A stretch of 64,000 nt of DNA from positions 58,609-122,608 of the forward strand of contig NZ_SBKQ01000013.1 in NCBI RefSeq assembly GCF_004122145.1, given 5' to 3'. This DNA comes from Flavobacterium piscinae (GTDB lineage: Bacteria > Bacteroidota > Bacteroidia > Flavobacteriales > Flavobacteriaceae). The position numbers were made by a program, and so were the translations under genes. Shown in pieces: positions 9,053 to 18,600 of the stretch. Position 1 is the stretch's first letter. The number at the start of each line of letters is the position of its first letter. Below the pieces are notes generated by a model, which was not told where the DNA came from, did no database searches, and worked only from the letters and a program-made list of their open reading frames with translations.

Positions 9053-10336
9053 ATGAGCAAATATGTTACAGCAGAGCAAGCCGTAAAAGTCGTTAAATCC
9101 GGGGATAGGGTTTACGTTCAAGCTGCTGCTGCTTCTCCAACCGTTTTAACAAAAGCACTAACCGAAAGAGCATCAGAATTAAAAAATGTAGAAATTTGTC
9201 ACTTACACACTGAGGGAGAAGCTCCCTACGCTAATCCGGAATTAGCATCAAGTTTTCATGTGAATTCATTTTTTATTGGGGCCAATGTTCGGCATACACT
9301 CAAAGCAGGAAATGGTTCTTATACTCCGGTTTTTTTAAGTGAATTACCCAATTTATTTCGCAAAAATGTATTGCCTTTGGATGTTGTTTTTATTCATGTT
9401 TCACCACCGGACAGACATGGCTATTGTTCATTGGGAGTTTCTGTAGAAGCAACTGTAGCTGCCATTGAAAATGCAAAAATTGTCATTGCACAAGTGAATC
9501 CGCAAATGCCAAGAACGTTTGGCGATGGAATTTTACACGAGTCTGAAATTGATTATTTGGTGGATGTAAATGAACCGATTTTTACTCATGGTATTGAAAT
9601 ATTTACTTCAGAAGAAGAAAAAATTGGAAATTATATTGCTTCATTAATTGAGGATAAAAGTACGCTTCAAATGGGGATAGGCTCTATTCCCAATGCGGCT
9701 TTAAGTAAGTTAACCAACCACAAAGATTTAGGTCTTCATACCGAAATGTTTTCAGATGGGGTTATCGATTTAATTGAAAACGATGTTATCAATTGTAATT
9801 ACAAAGGAACCACACGTGGAAGGGTTTTAGCAACATTTTTAATGGGATCACGGCGGTTATATGATTTTGTTGATGATAATTCTTTTGTGGAATTAAAAGA
9901 ATCTTCCGCGGTAAATGACACTGCAAGAATTCGCAAAAACCCTAAAATGGTAGCCATTAATTCAGCGATTGAAGTAGATGTAACGGGTCAAGTTTGTGCC
10001 GACTCTATTGGAGGAAATATGTATTCAGGAGTAGGAGGTCAAATGGATTTTATAAGAGGAGCATCCTTAAGTGTCGGAGGTAAAGCTATCATTGCACTAC
10101 CTTCTCAAACCAAAAAAGGTGAAAGTAGAATTGTACCATTCTTAAAACAAGGAGCCGGTGTGGTGACCACTCGTTCCCATGTTCAATATATTGTAACCGA
10201 ATACGGAATAGCTAACCTTTACGGTAAGACGCTAAAACAACGCGTGGCCGAAATGGTAAAAATAGCTCACCCCAACCACCGTGAGTGGATTGACAAAGCA
10301 TACTTTGAAATGATGGAAATTAAAAAAAGGGTTTAA
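9053..10336 (+). CDS. Acetyl-CoA hydrolase/transferase family protein
   Basis: A 427-residue cytoplasmic enzyme of the acetate/4-hydroxybutyrate CoA-transferase family. The N-terminal half contains VFIHVSPPDRHGYCSLG, typical of the first Rossmann-like domain. The catalytic glutamate is in HTEMFSDGVIDL (about residue 230). The C-terminal domain has GGQMDFIRGA and the GGKAIIALPSQT block. Members move CoA between acyl-CoA and acetate or other acids. The exact acyl donor cannot be read from sequence. It is transcribed alone from a promoter near 9028, and the TolC gene converges on it. Confidence 0.9.
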   Translation: MSKYVTAEQAVKVVKSGDRVYVQAAAASPTVLTKALTERASELKNVEICHLHTEGEAPYANPELASSFHVNSFFIGANVRHTLKAGNGSYTPVFLSELPNLFRKNVLPLDVVFIHVSPPDRHGYCSLGVSVEATVAAIENAKIVIAQVNPQMPRTFGDGILHESEIDYLVDVNEPIFTHGIEIFTSEEEKIGNYIASLIEDKSTLQMGIGSIPNAALSKLTNHKDLGLHTEMFSDGVIDLIENDVINCNYKGTTRGRVLATFLMGSRRLYDFVDDNSFVELKESSAVNDTARIRKNPKMVAINSAIEVDVTGQVCADSIGGNMYSGVGGQMDFIRGASLSVGGKAIIALPSQTKKGESRIVPFLKQGAGVVTTRSHVQYIVTEYGIANLYGKTLKQRVAEMVKIAHPNHREWIDKAYFEMMEIKKRV

Positions 10337-10348
10337 AAAGGTTTAAGT

Positions 10349-10420
10349 GTTTAAAAGTTTAGAAGGGATAGTTTAGAAGGATTACAACTATTAACTAAAA
10401 TCTCTTTTAAACTTTTAAAC
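10349..10420. repeat. 12-bp inverted repeat between convergent genes
   Basis: GTTTAAAAGTTT at 10349-10360 is the exact reverse complement of AAACTTTTAAAC at 10409-10420, with about 48 bases between. It lies in the 100-bp gap between two convergent genes and could act as a weak bidirectional stop or simply be low-complexity intergenic DNA. Confidence 0.5.
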
Positions 10421-10436
10421 CAAAAAAACTAACCGA

Positions 10437-11837
10437 TTATTCATTAAACTGCGGATTCGCAATTAATTTAAACAAATCGGCATTGGAAACACAGAATCGT
10501 AATTGGGTGTCGATTTGTTGTAAACTGGAACTTAATAAACTGTTCTCTCTCGAATTAATTAAAAACAACGAACTTTCTCCAAAAAAGAACATTCGTTCTT
10601 CAGCTTCAAGCATCGTTGTGAAGTTAGCTACTAATTCATTTGCAATATCAATTTGCTCTTTCAATGAATTGATTTCTTGCAATTGATAATCAATTTTGTT
10701 ACGTAATACTTGGTTTTCAAGTTGCAAGTCTAATTCCGCATCTTGCAATTTGAACTTAGCCATTTTAAAATTGCCTCTTTCTTTTCTGAGAAATAGAGGA
10801 AAGCTAAAGTTGACGCCATATTTATAATTGACGGTATTAAAATCACGAACAAATTCAGGTTCCGATAAATAATTGTAATTTAAATTAATAGTAGGTTTTA
10901 ACAAATCGCCTTTGAGTCGTTTTTCCACCTCCAAAATAGATACTTTATTCTGTAATGAACGGATTTTAGGATGGTTTTGAAAATCAATGTCAGCCAATAG
11001 TAACCCGTTTGTTTTTAAAGTATTTTCAACCTTTTTTTCCAATTCGGTTTCCGGTGATATCCCGTCTTGTAATTCCAAAGGTAAATTATTTTCAAACCAT
11101 AAAAAGTTCGATAATTCCAACTTTGATTTAAGCAATTTTAAGCGTGATTGCTCCAAACTTAATTGGCGGGATTTAACCAATATTCCGGCTTCAATACTAT
11201 CAATAGCAGGACGATCACCGGCTATAATTAATCCTTTTATACCATCATAACGAAATTGAGCATTCTTTAAAAAAGTTTCATAAAGCTTGTATTCATTATA
11301 ATTTCTATACCAATTGAAATAACTGTTTGAAGCCATATAAAGCACATTGGCCACTTCCAAGTCGCGTTCTGCCTGTGATAAATTGTTATAAATTTTGGCT
11401 TTTTTCAAATCGGCCATTCGGTCATTTATCAATAAACCTTGCCCAATGGGAATAGATATTCCTGCCATAGCCAATCCATTAGTAGGAACCGTGTTTTGTG
11501 GATTTAAAAAAACACCTTCCATCCGATCAAAACCGGCTTTAATCTCTATTCCATACCAAGTAGGAATTTTAAAAGTTGAATTTAATAAATCAAAGTATTC
11601 AGAATTTTTAAATTGTTTGTTTTCATAATCTACCTCAATTTTAGGGTCAAATCCACCACGAGCGGCAATGATTCCTGCTTGAGCTTGACTTACTTCCAAA
11701 TTGGCTTGTTTCACCAATGGATGAAATTGTTTTACATAACCTAAATAGGCATCCAACGTCAAAATGGAATCTGTGGCCAAATTTTGTGACCAAGAAAAAA
11801 CTGAAAACAACAATAGTAAATAAACTTTGTTTTTCAT
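10437..11837 (-). CDS. TolC-family outer membrane efflux protein
   Basis: Outer-membrane channel component of a tripartite exporter. The 466-residue product starts with a signal peptide (about 1-18, FSWSQN). It has the long alternating helical hairpins of the outer-membrane efflux family, with NLEVSQAQAGIIAARGGFDPKIEV near the N-terminus and coiled-coil stretches around 330-450. It is the last gene of the four-gene operon TetR-ABC-HlyD-TolC, seven bases after the HlyD-like gene, so it should pair with that adaptor and the ABC half-transporter. The substrate is unknown. Confidence 0.9.
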   Translation of the reverse strand: MKNKVYLLLLFSVFSWSQNLATDSILTLDAYLGYVKQFHPLVKQANLEVSQAQAGIIAARGGFDPKIEVDYENKQFKNSEYFDLLNSTFKIPTWYGIEIKAGFDRMEGVFLNPQNTVPTNGLAMAGISIPIGQGLLINDRMADLKKAKIYNNLSQAERDLEVANVLYMASNSYFNWYRNYNEYKLYETFLKNAQFRYDGIKGLIIAGDRPAIDSIEAGILVKSRQLSLEQSRLKLLKSKLELSNFLWFENNLPLELQDGISPETELEKKVENTLKTNGLLLADIDFQNHPKIRSLQNKVSILEVEKRLKGDLLKPTINLNYNYLSEPEFVRDFNTVNYKYGVNFSFPLFLRKERGNFKMAKFKLQDAELDLQLENQVLRNKIDYQLQEINSLKEQIDIANELVANFTTMLEAEERMFFFGESSLFLINSRENSLLSSSLQQIDTQLRFCVSNADLFKLIANPQFNE

Positions 11838-11844
11838 TGGATGA

Positions 11845-13191
11845 CTATTTTTTTGATTCAGTGGTAGTTGTAGGCGTATAAAAATTCGGTGGGAATCCGT
11901 TTAATTTTCGCCATAATTCATACCAAATCGGAACATTATTCAACAAAGCAAATGTTTGTGCACCGGCACCGATATTCAATTCTTTTGGCCAAGGTTTATC
12001 CTCCGGATCTTGAGCGATTAAGACGCGGTATTTTCCGTTCGTACTAATAAAGTTTTCGACCGCCACAATTTTTCCGCCAAAAGTTCCATAAGAAGAATTA
12101 GGCCAACCGCTAAAAACGATTGTTGGCCAACCGTCAAACCAAATACGAACTTTTTCACCTTTGTGAATCAGCGGCATATCTATCGGGTCAATGAAGGTTT
12201 CAACAGCAATATCGTATTTAGACGGCATAATACTCACAACTGGTGTTCCTTCTTTAATGGTTTCTCCAATTCCGGATTGCAAAGCACGGTTCACATAACC
12301 ATTTTGAGGAGCTTTAATGTAGTATAGTTCATTTCGCATTTTATAATTGGTCACCTGATTCTGAAGTTTATTCACTTGTGCTTCAGTATCAAACTGACTA
12401 CTTAATGCAGTAAACCGCTCACTTTGAGCTTTAGAAATTTTATCAGTATATTCTGCTGTGATACGATTTATTTCTACACGGGCATTAATCAACTCATTTT
12501 TGGCAGTCAATAATTTGTTTTGTTGGGTGATGATTTTCGCCTCCGATTCTTGCAACTTTAAGCGTTTGTCCTCTACATCAGTCATCGGTTTTAAGCCTTC
12601 TTTATTTAAATCTTGCGAACGTTTAAACTGGGTTTGAGCAATTTTCAGTTGGGTTTTAACTGCTTCCAAATCCATACTGTCACTTTTTACTTTCAAAAGC
12701 GATTGTTCAATTTTATTTCTGGCTTGTTCAAGTTTTAGAATTCGTTCACGTTCGATAGCTGCAATTTGAGATGAAAGTGAGTTCGCTTTTCCTTCATATG
12801 ATTCTTCCGAAAGTATTTTTGCTTTCATTTGGTTTTCAGTGTTATCCACCAAATTAGGGTCAAAATAATCTTCTTTAATCTCCGAAATAAAAAGAATTGT
12901 ATCGCCTTTGTTTACATACTGTCCTTCTGAAACATACCATTTTTCGATACGTCCGGCAATAGCAGTATGGATGGTTTGCGGACGTTGTTCCGGCGAAACG
13001 GTAGTTACAAATCCGGAGCCTTGTATATTCTGTGTCCATGGCAGCAAAATAAACAAACAAGTGCCAATCATAAACCACATCAATAAACGATTGAATGTTT
13101 TGAAATACCTTCTTTCACTCAATTTTTGAATGGTATTGAAACGAGTCAGATTTACTTTCTCATTTATATTATTTCGTGATATATTCAACAT
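11845..13191 (-). CDS. HlyD-family periplasmic adaptor (membrane fusion protein)
   Basis: Bridges the inner-membrane ABC transporter and the outer-membrane channel. The 448-residue protein has a cytoplasmic N-terminus, one transmembrane helix at about 36-53, a first lipoyl half (ERPQTIHTAIAGRIEKWYV), a long coiled-coil hairpin at about 130-280 rich in Q, K and E, and the second lipoyl half with YYIKAPQNGYVNRAL. A beta-barrel domain follows (VRIWFDGWPTIVFSGWP). It starts two bases after the ABC gene ends and is followed by the TolC gene after seven bases, a strong operon signature. Confidence 0.92.
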   Translation of the reverse strand: MLNISRNNINEKVNLTRFNTIQKLSERRYFKTFNRLLMWFMIGTCLFILLPWTQNIQGSGFVTTVSPEQRPQTIHTAIAGRIEKWYVSEGQYVNKGDTILFISEIKEDYFDPNLVDNTENQMKAKILSEESYEGKANSLSSQIAAIERERILKLEQARNKIEQSLLKVKSDSMDLEAVKTQLKIAQTQFKRSQDLNKEGLKPMTDVEDKRLKLQESEAKIITQQNKLLTAKNELINARVEINRITAEYTDKISKAQSERFTALSSQFDTEAQVNKLQNQVTNYKMRNELYYIKAPQNGYVNRALQSGIGETIKEGTPVVSIMPSKYDIAVETFIDPIDMPLIHKGEKVRIWFDGWPTIVFSGWPNSSYGTFGGKIVAVENFISTNGKYRVLIAQDPEDKPWPKELNIGAGAQTFALLNNVPIWYELWRKLNGFPPNFYTPTTTTESKK

Positions 13192-13193
13192 AG

Positions 13194-14870
13194 TTATTTA
13201 GTATCTGAAATTAATTTACCTTTGTCTAATGTTATGATTCGATTGCATTTTTCTTTCCAATAATTATTTTTAGAAGTTACAATTACTGTCCAATTATTCT
13301 CATTTGATAGGATAAAATCAATGATTTCTTTACTTTCATCATCATCCATTTTATCAAATGGGTTTTCTAAAAATAATACTAATGGGTCGTTTACAATTGC
13401 TCTTGCCAAAATAATTTTTTGTGCTAAAGAAGAAGGCAATTGTTTCCCTTCGGTTAGGATTTTTTCGTCTAATCCTTTTGGCATTTTTTTAATTATTTCA
13501 GTTAGTTTTATTTTTTCTAACACCAATTTTAGTTTTTCTGTAGCTATTTTTGGGTTTTTAAATGTGATATTTTCAGCAATAGTCCCTTCAAATAAGGTTT
13601 GTCCTTCGGTTATAATACCAATTTGCGACCGATATTGCTCCATATTTATTTTATTATAATGTTCGTCATTAATATAAATTGAACTTCCGTTACTGTGAAT
13701 TAATCCCGCTAAAATGCGAAGTAATGTAGTTTTTCCGGAACCATTTTTTCCATCGAGATATATTTTTTCACCTTGTTTGATATTGAGTGAAATAGAGTTT
13801 AGAATTTTTTTGTTAGAATCCGGAAAAGCAAAGTTTAATTGATCAATTTCAAATTGAATATTTTTATAACAATAAGTGCTTTCAGAATTGTCTTCTTCTT
13901 CAATTTCCATATCAACAACTTGACCTATTTTTTCAATTGAAGTTAATACATCATAAAAAGTTTCTAGTCCCACAATAATTTTTTCTACCGAATTGATTAC
14001 TAAAAGGATAATGATTTCGGCGGCAACAAACTGACCAATATTCAATTGCTGTTGAATAACTAAGTAGCCACCAATTAAAAGCAATCCGGCAGAAATAAGA
14101 GCTTTAAAACCGATTAGTTGAATAAATTGTCTTTTGATTACTTCAAAATGACTTTCCCTGGATTTAAGGTATTCTGTAACTAATTTGTCGTTTTTACTCA
14201 ATGCAAATTCGGATTCTATTTTGCTTTTAAAACCAAAATAATTTCGAGCGATTTCTTGAATCCAGTGGGCAACTTTATACTTGTATTTTGATTCTGTTAA
14301 ACTCGTTTTTAAACCATTTTCAAATGAAATTCTGAAAATCAAATACAAAACAATAAAAAGTAAGAGCCCAAACAAAATGAACAATGGATGATAGATGGAG
14401 AGTAATAATAATCCAAATACTATTTGCAACAACGATTCAGAATAATCCAAAATCAATTTAGCTACACTTTTTTGAACGGTAATAGTATCGAAAAATCGAT
14501 TGGCAAGTTCGGGTGGATAATTGTTATTGAATTCAGTATATTTTATTTTCGGAAATCGAAATGTGAATTCAAAGGAAGAACGAATAAATATTTTCTGTTG
14601 AATGCTTTCCGTAATTCTCAATTGCATGAGTCTTAAAATACCATTAAAAATGATACCTAAAAGAACAACTGTTACCAAAATAATCCACGATAAACTGACC
14701 CTTCCGCCTTGAATCAGATTGATGATAGCTTGAACACCCAGTGGCAACGATAGACTTACAATACCAGAAAAAATAGCGTAGAAAAACACTTGATAAATGT
14801 CTTTTTTATCCATTTTTAAAAGGTTGATGAACCGTTTGAGAGGCGTAGTTGTATTTGAATTTAATTCCAT
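13194..14870 (-). CDS. ABC half-transporter with degenerate nucleotide-binding domain
   Basis: A 558-residue fused permease-ATPase of the type I exporter fold. Six membrane helices fall roughly between 25 and 300, and the nucleotide-binding domain spans about 340-555. Walker A is intact (GKNGSGKTT, 374-382). The signature expected as LSGGQ reads LPSSLAQ (478-484), the Walker B region reads LVLFLENPF with Leu501 where Asp is expected before Glu502, and the switch position has Ser533 in VTSKNN instead of His. The frame is intact and the gene sits tightly in an exporter operon, so it is probably functional, but hydrolysis may be slow or need a partner subunit. No peptidase C39 domain is present. 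Confidence 0.9.
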   Translation of the reverse strand: MELNSNTTTPLKRFINLLKMDKKDIYQVFFYAIFSGIVSLSLPLGVQAIINLIQGGRVSLSWIILVTVVLLGIIFNGILRLMQLRITESIQQKIFIRSSFEFTFRFPKIKYTEFNNNYPPELANRFFDTITVQKSVAKLILDYSESLLQIVFGLLLLSIYHPLFILFGLLLFIVLYLIFRISFENGLKTSLTESKYKYKVAHWIQEIARNYFGFKSKIESEFALSKNDKLVTEYLKSRESHFEVIKRQFIQLIGFKALISAGLLLIGGYLVIQQQLNIGQFVAAEIIILLVINSVEKIIVGLETFYDVLTSIEKIGQVVDMEIEEEDNSESTYCYKNIQFEIDQLNFAFPDSNKKILNSISLNIKQGEKIYLDGKNGSGKTTLLRILAGLIHSNGSSIYINDEHYNKINMEQYRSQIGIITEGQTLFEGTIAENITFKNPKIATEKLKLVLEKIKLTEIIKKMPKGLDEKILTEGKQLPSSLAQKIILARAIVNDPLVLFLENPFDKMDDDESKEIIDFILSNENNWTVIVTSKNNYWKEKCNRIITLDKGKLISDTK

Positions 14871-14872
14871 AA

Positions 14873-15544
14873 TTAACTGATTTGTTTTAAAACTAACGTT
14901 TTGAAAAACTCAGTGGGAGTATTTTTTTCAGAACAATCTGTAATTGATTTAAAATGTACTTTGAGAAAGTGTTGGTGTAAGGCTCCTTCAACGAGTGTCG
15001 AAACAAGACTTTTTGCAAAAGGGAAAGACGGATTTACCTCCTTTACCATTTCAATAATTCGATTTATGACACGTTTGTAAATTAGAAAATAACCTTCTTT
15101 GTTTTCTTCGTCAACTTCTTTTGTGAGATAGGATTTTGAGAATTCGCAAATGATAATTTTATGCAAAACAATTTCATTGATATGCGGATGGTTGCTGTCG
15201 GTTATTATTTCTTCCGTTACAATCTCAATTGCTTTTATCAATTTGTCTTGCGGATTTGAAATATTGTTGGTAGACAACACTAATTTAAATTCTAACCAGC
15301 CCCAATACCAGGAAGTTAAGTAGAGTAAAAGTTTATGTTTACTTTCAAAATAACGATAGATTGAGCTTTCGTTTGAACCAATTCGTTGGCCTAATTTTTT
15401 AAAAGTAAAATTATCAAAGCCAATTTCATCAATAAGTAAAATACTGTTTTCAATGATCTTTTTACCCAATTCTGAGGTTTCTGGATCTTTGACATAAATT
15501 TTTGGACTGATGTTTATTTTGATGCCTTCCAAAATGTTTTTCAT
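14873..15544 (-). CDS. TetR/AcrR-family transcriptional regulator
   Basis: First gene of the exporter operon and its likely repressor. The start at 15544 (MKNILEGIKINIS) gives 223 residues, typical for TetR proteins; the frame can be extended to 15580, but a -7 box at 15578-15585 would then fall at the start codon. The DNA-binding helix-turn-helix is at about residues 45-75 (FKKLGQRIGSNESSIYRYFESKHKLL), and the rest is a helical ligand/dimer domain. It ends two bases before the ABC gene. An effector cannot be predicted. Confidence 0.88.
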   Translation of the reverse strand: MKNILEGIKINISPKIYVKDPETSELGKKIIENSILLIDEIGFDNFTFKKLGQRIGSNESSIYRYFESKHKLLLYLTSWYWGWLEFKLVLSTNNISNPQDKLIKAIEIVTEEIITDSNHPHINEIVLHKIIICEFSKSYLTKEVDEENKEGYFLIYKRVINRIIEMVKEVNPSFPFAKSLVSTLVEGALHQHFLKVHFKSITDCSEKNTPTEFFKTLVLKQIS

Positions 15545-15577
15545 ACAGTTGTTTTTTATGAATGTAATATAACAACG

Positions 15578-15585
15578 CAAATGTA
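15578..15585 (-). promoter_or_regulatory. -7 box for the TetR-ABC-HlyD-TolC operon
   Basis: The minus strand reads TACATTTG, a full TAnnTTTG match, with TTTC at the -33 position about 19 bases upstream. It supports the ATG at 15544 as the TetR start. Confidence 0.55.
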
Positions 15586-15649
15586 ATAGTAAAGCTATTG
15601 ATATTGAAATTGATTAACTAAATTTTAATAGTTGTGCATGTAAAAAGTA

Positions 15650-15675
15650 AAAAAAAGTCCCGCCAAAGCAGGACT
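15650..15675 (-). terminator. Terminator after the giant type IX-secreted protein gene
   Basis: On the minus strand an eight-base stem (15668-15675 with 15656-15663, one G-U), a four-base loop and a run of T follow about 24 bases after the stop of the gene at 15699-19286. Confidence 0.8.
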
Positions 15676-15698
15676 AGATTTTTGAAATCTATTTATTT

Positions 15699-18600
15699 TT
15701 ACCTTTTCAAACTAAAATTTGATCTAAATTCTTGTTCAATTCCTTCCTTTTTGTAAACAACTTTAAACCAATAATCATCTGAAGGCATTGGTCTTCCGTT
15801 GAAAGTGCCATCCCAACCATTGCCGTTTTGTCCAATTTCTTTCAGAAGTTTTCCAAATCGATCGAAAATATAAATATGAACAATTTCTATAATTGGTGAA
15901 CCAATTACTTTCCAGGTGTCGTTAAAACCATCGCCATTTGGTGTAAAAAAGAGTGGAAAATCCAGCACGGTAAAAGTGGTACTTATTTCATCACAACCAA
16001 ATTTATTGCGAACACGTAGCACAAAATCTCCGGCTGCAATGTTTGTAAAAACAGGACTTTCTTGCCACAAATCAGGAATAATGGAATATTCATAATCGGA
16101 AGAGGAAGGAGTTGCTGTTGCCGTTATTGTATTTTGATTTTCGAATCCGATAAGATTTTGAGGTGAAATCGTAACCGCATTTGGTGCCAATGTTTTGATG
16201 GTTGTAAAATTAAAAACACTTGAACAAAGTGCCGCATTGGAAATATTTGTCACTAAAACCGAAAAATTACCTTCTATATCCGTTGAAAATGTACTAAGTG
16301 ATTCTCCTGCAATTTGATTTCCCGGTTGTGCATCAATGTCTGTAAACCATTCAAAAGAATATTCGGTTTCATTGAGTAGCGTTCTAATGAAGGCTTCTTT
16401 TAGAATGTTCCCATTTTCATCAACGCAAATGTAATAAGGGAAAGTTCTTAAATTATTTTCCGGAAAAGGACGAACATAAAGGTCTAGTTCTAAAACTCTA
16501 AAACAAGCTTGCCCCGATTCGCTGTCAAAATTGGTTGTGCTGGTCACACGAATATAAATCTTCTGAAAGCCTTCAACAGAATTCGTAAAACTTGTGGGGT
16601 TTTGAATGAAGGAATTGTTGTTGTTTTGTGCATCAGCAAAATTTTCATAATAACGGATAATAGTATTACTTGTGGAAGAAGGGCCTAGAATTTCGGTAGC
16701 TCTTTCCGTTAAGTCAAAAGTAAAAAAACCACTGTCATCACATTTTTCAATAGGAGCAGGGTTGTTTATACTTCCGGGAATAGTCACAACAGCTAGGCTT
16801 AAATTGGTTATTGAAAAACAATTATTATTGGTTGGGTCAACGACTTTTACGAGAATTGTTTTAGTGGTTGATGAATAAGTAGACGGTTGTGTTATAAAAT
16901 TATCAGCAGCAAGATCGGCTGCTGTTTCATAATAAAAAATTTCATAATTTGTGTTGCCTCCCGAAATTTGATTATTACGCAGTGTTAAGTCAAATAAAGC
17001 AATTGTATCACCGCAAATCGAAATTGGATTTGGCACAAAAATAACCGGATTTGGGAAAACTTCAATGTTGAAATTAACTATTGAAAAACATTGTGTAATT
17101 GTGTCAAATAAGCGAACAAAAATTGTATTGCTGCCAACCGGAAAAGCTTGTGGAATATTTTTGTTTAATGAACCGCTATTGTTTTCCGCCATTTGAAAGG
17201 TTCTGAAATAAGAGGTTTGCACCGAAGCGTTTTGCGAAAGCAAAGCTTCGGTATCAAAACTATTCAACACAACTGTCTCATTTTCACAAAGATTAATTGA
17301 ATTAATGCTGTTCTGAATAGGTGGAGTTTTAACTTCAACTTGAAATGTTCCTACCCCTTCACAGATATTATTTGTTTCCACTCGAGTGTAAATGGTTTGA
17401 GTACCAATTGGTATTTGAGATAAATCATTCAGTTGATTCACTTTTATTGAAGCATCAATTGCAGTTAAATAAAAGGTAATTTCAACAGGATTACCACTAA
17501 AAAAAGTTGTTCTAATAATATTTTCTTGTAATGAAAAATTGACCAATCCATAATTTTCATTCAAAACCGGACAGATCGAAGCCATGTTTGGATAGGTAGA
17601 TAAACTAGTGGGATTTATAGTTAAAGCAATGGTGGCAACAGATGTTGAGGTGCAATTTGGGGTGGCACTTTCATTGACGGCAATTACATAAATGGTTTGA
17701 TTTGAAGAAGTATTAACAAAAGTTTCCGGATTTAAAATAGGTTGTGTTAAACCACTGTCTAAAAAATAATACAAAGTTAATCCGGCAATATTGTTGGTAA
17801 TTTCGTTGTATGCCGTAGTTAAATTAGTTGTGGCAATTCCGTCGTTATTTGGTGTAATATAATCACATTGTTCCATAATAACCGGATTCGGATTGAGAAC
17901 CGGAACAGCATTTATTTGAATAGAAACAGTATTTGATTCTCCGACGCAAATTCCTTCTTCTGTAACTTCCAAATAATAATTAGCAGTAGAATTAGTTGCT
18001 TGAATAGTTGTAGAAACTAACAATGTTGGTGCGTTTGCACCTACAATGGGCGTATTGTTTTGATACCATTGATACGTCAAATTATTCAAATTTCCACTAT
18101 TGGCAATGGAAGAGATTAAGGTGTAACTATCATTATCACAAATTGATGTTGTATCAAAAACAGTTACTTGTGGAGTGTCATAAATAAAAATTGAGTTCGA
18201 AATAACTTCGTTACAACCACCATTTTTTATTCCTAATGTATATTTTCCTGGTAAAACAGGTGAAAAACTTTCGTTCGAAATACCAAAAATAGCTACATCA
18301 TTTCTGTACCATTGATAAATTGGATTATCAACAATGGAATCAAATTGATTTTGATTCAAAATAATACTTTGCAGAATTGGATTATCGTTCAAACAATTTG
18401 TTGTACTATTTTGTATTGAAACATCAGGTAATATAAAAAATTTCAATTCTATTTCATCTTCACTAACGGGTAAATTTGTTAAGTCTACGGTTGGGTCTGT
18501 ACTGTCATATGCCGTTGTTTCCACCTTGTACGTACCAGATTCGGCAATGTTTGCTAAAGTATTGGTATTTGTAGTGCTGTTTGTTATCGTGGTAATCAAA

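Noticed and set aside
10349..10420. Insertion-sequence remnant suggested by the inverted repeat
   Set aside because: No transposase fragment or target duplication is seen, and the arms are low-complexity A/T sequence.
12875..13129. Open frames opposite or inside the HlyD-like gene
   Set aside because: They are alternate-frame shadows of a well-supported coding sequence and have no domain features.
13194..14870. Calling the ABC half-transporter a pseudogene because of its degenerate motifs
   Set aside because: The frame is full length with intact Walker A and membrane part, and tight operon spacing implies it is maintained.
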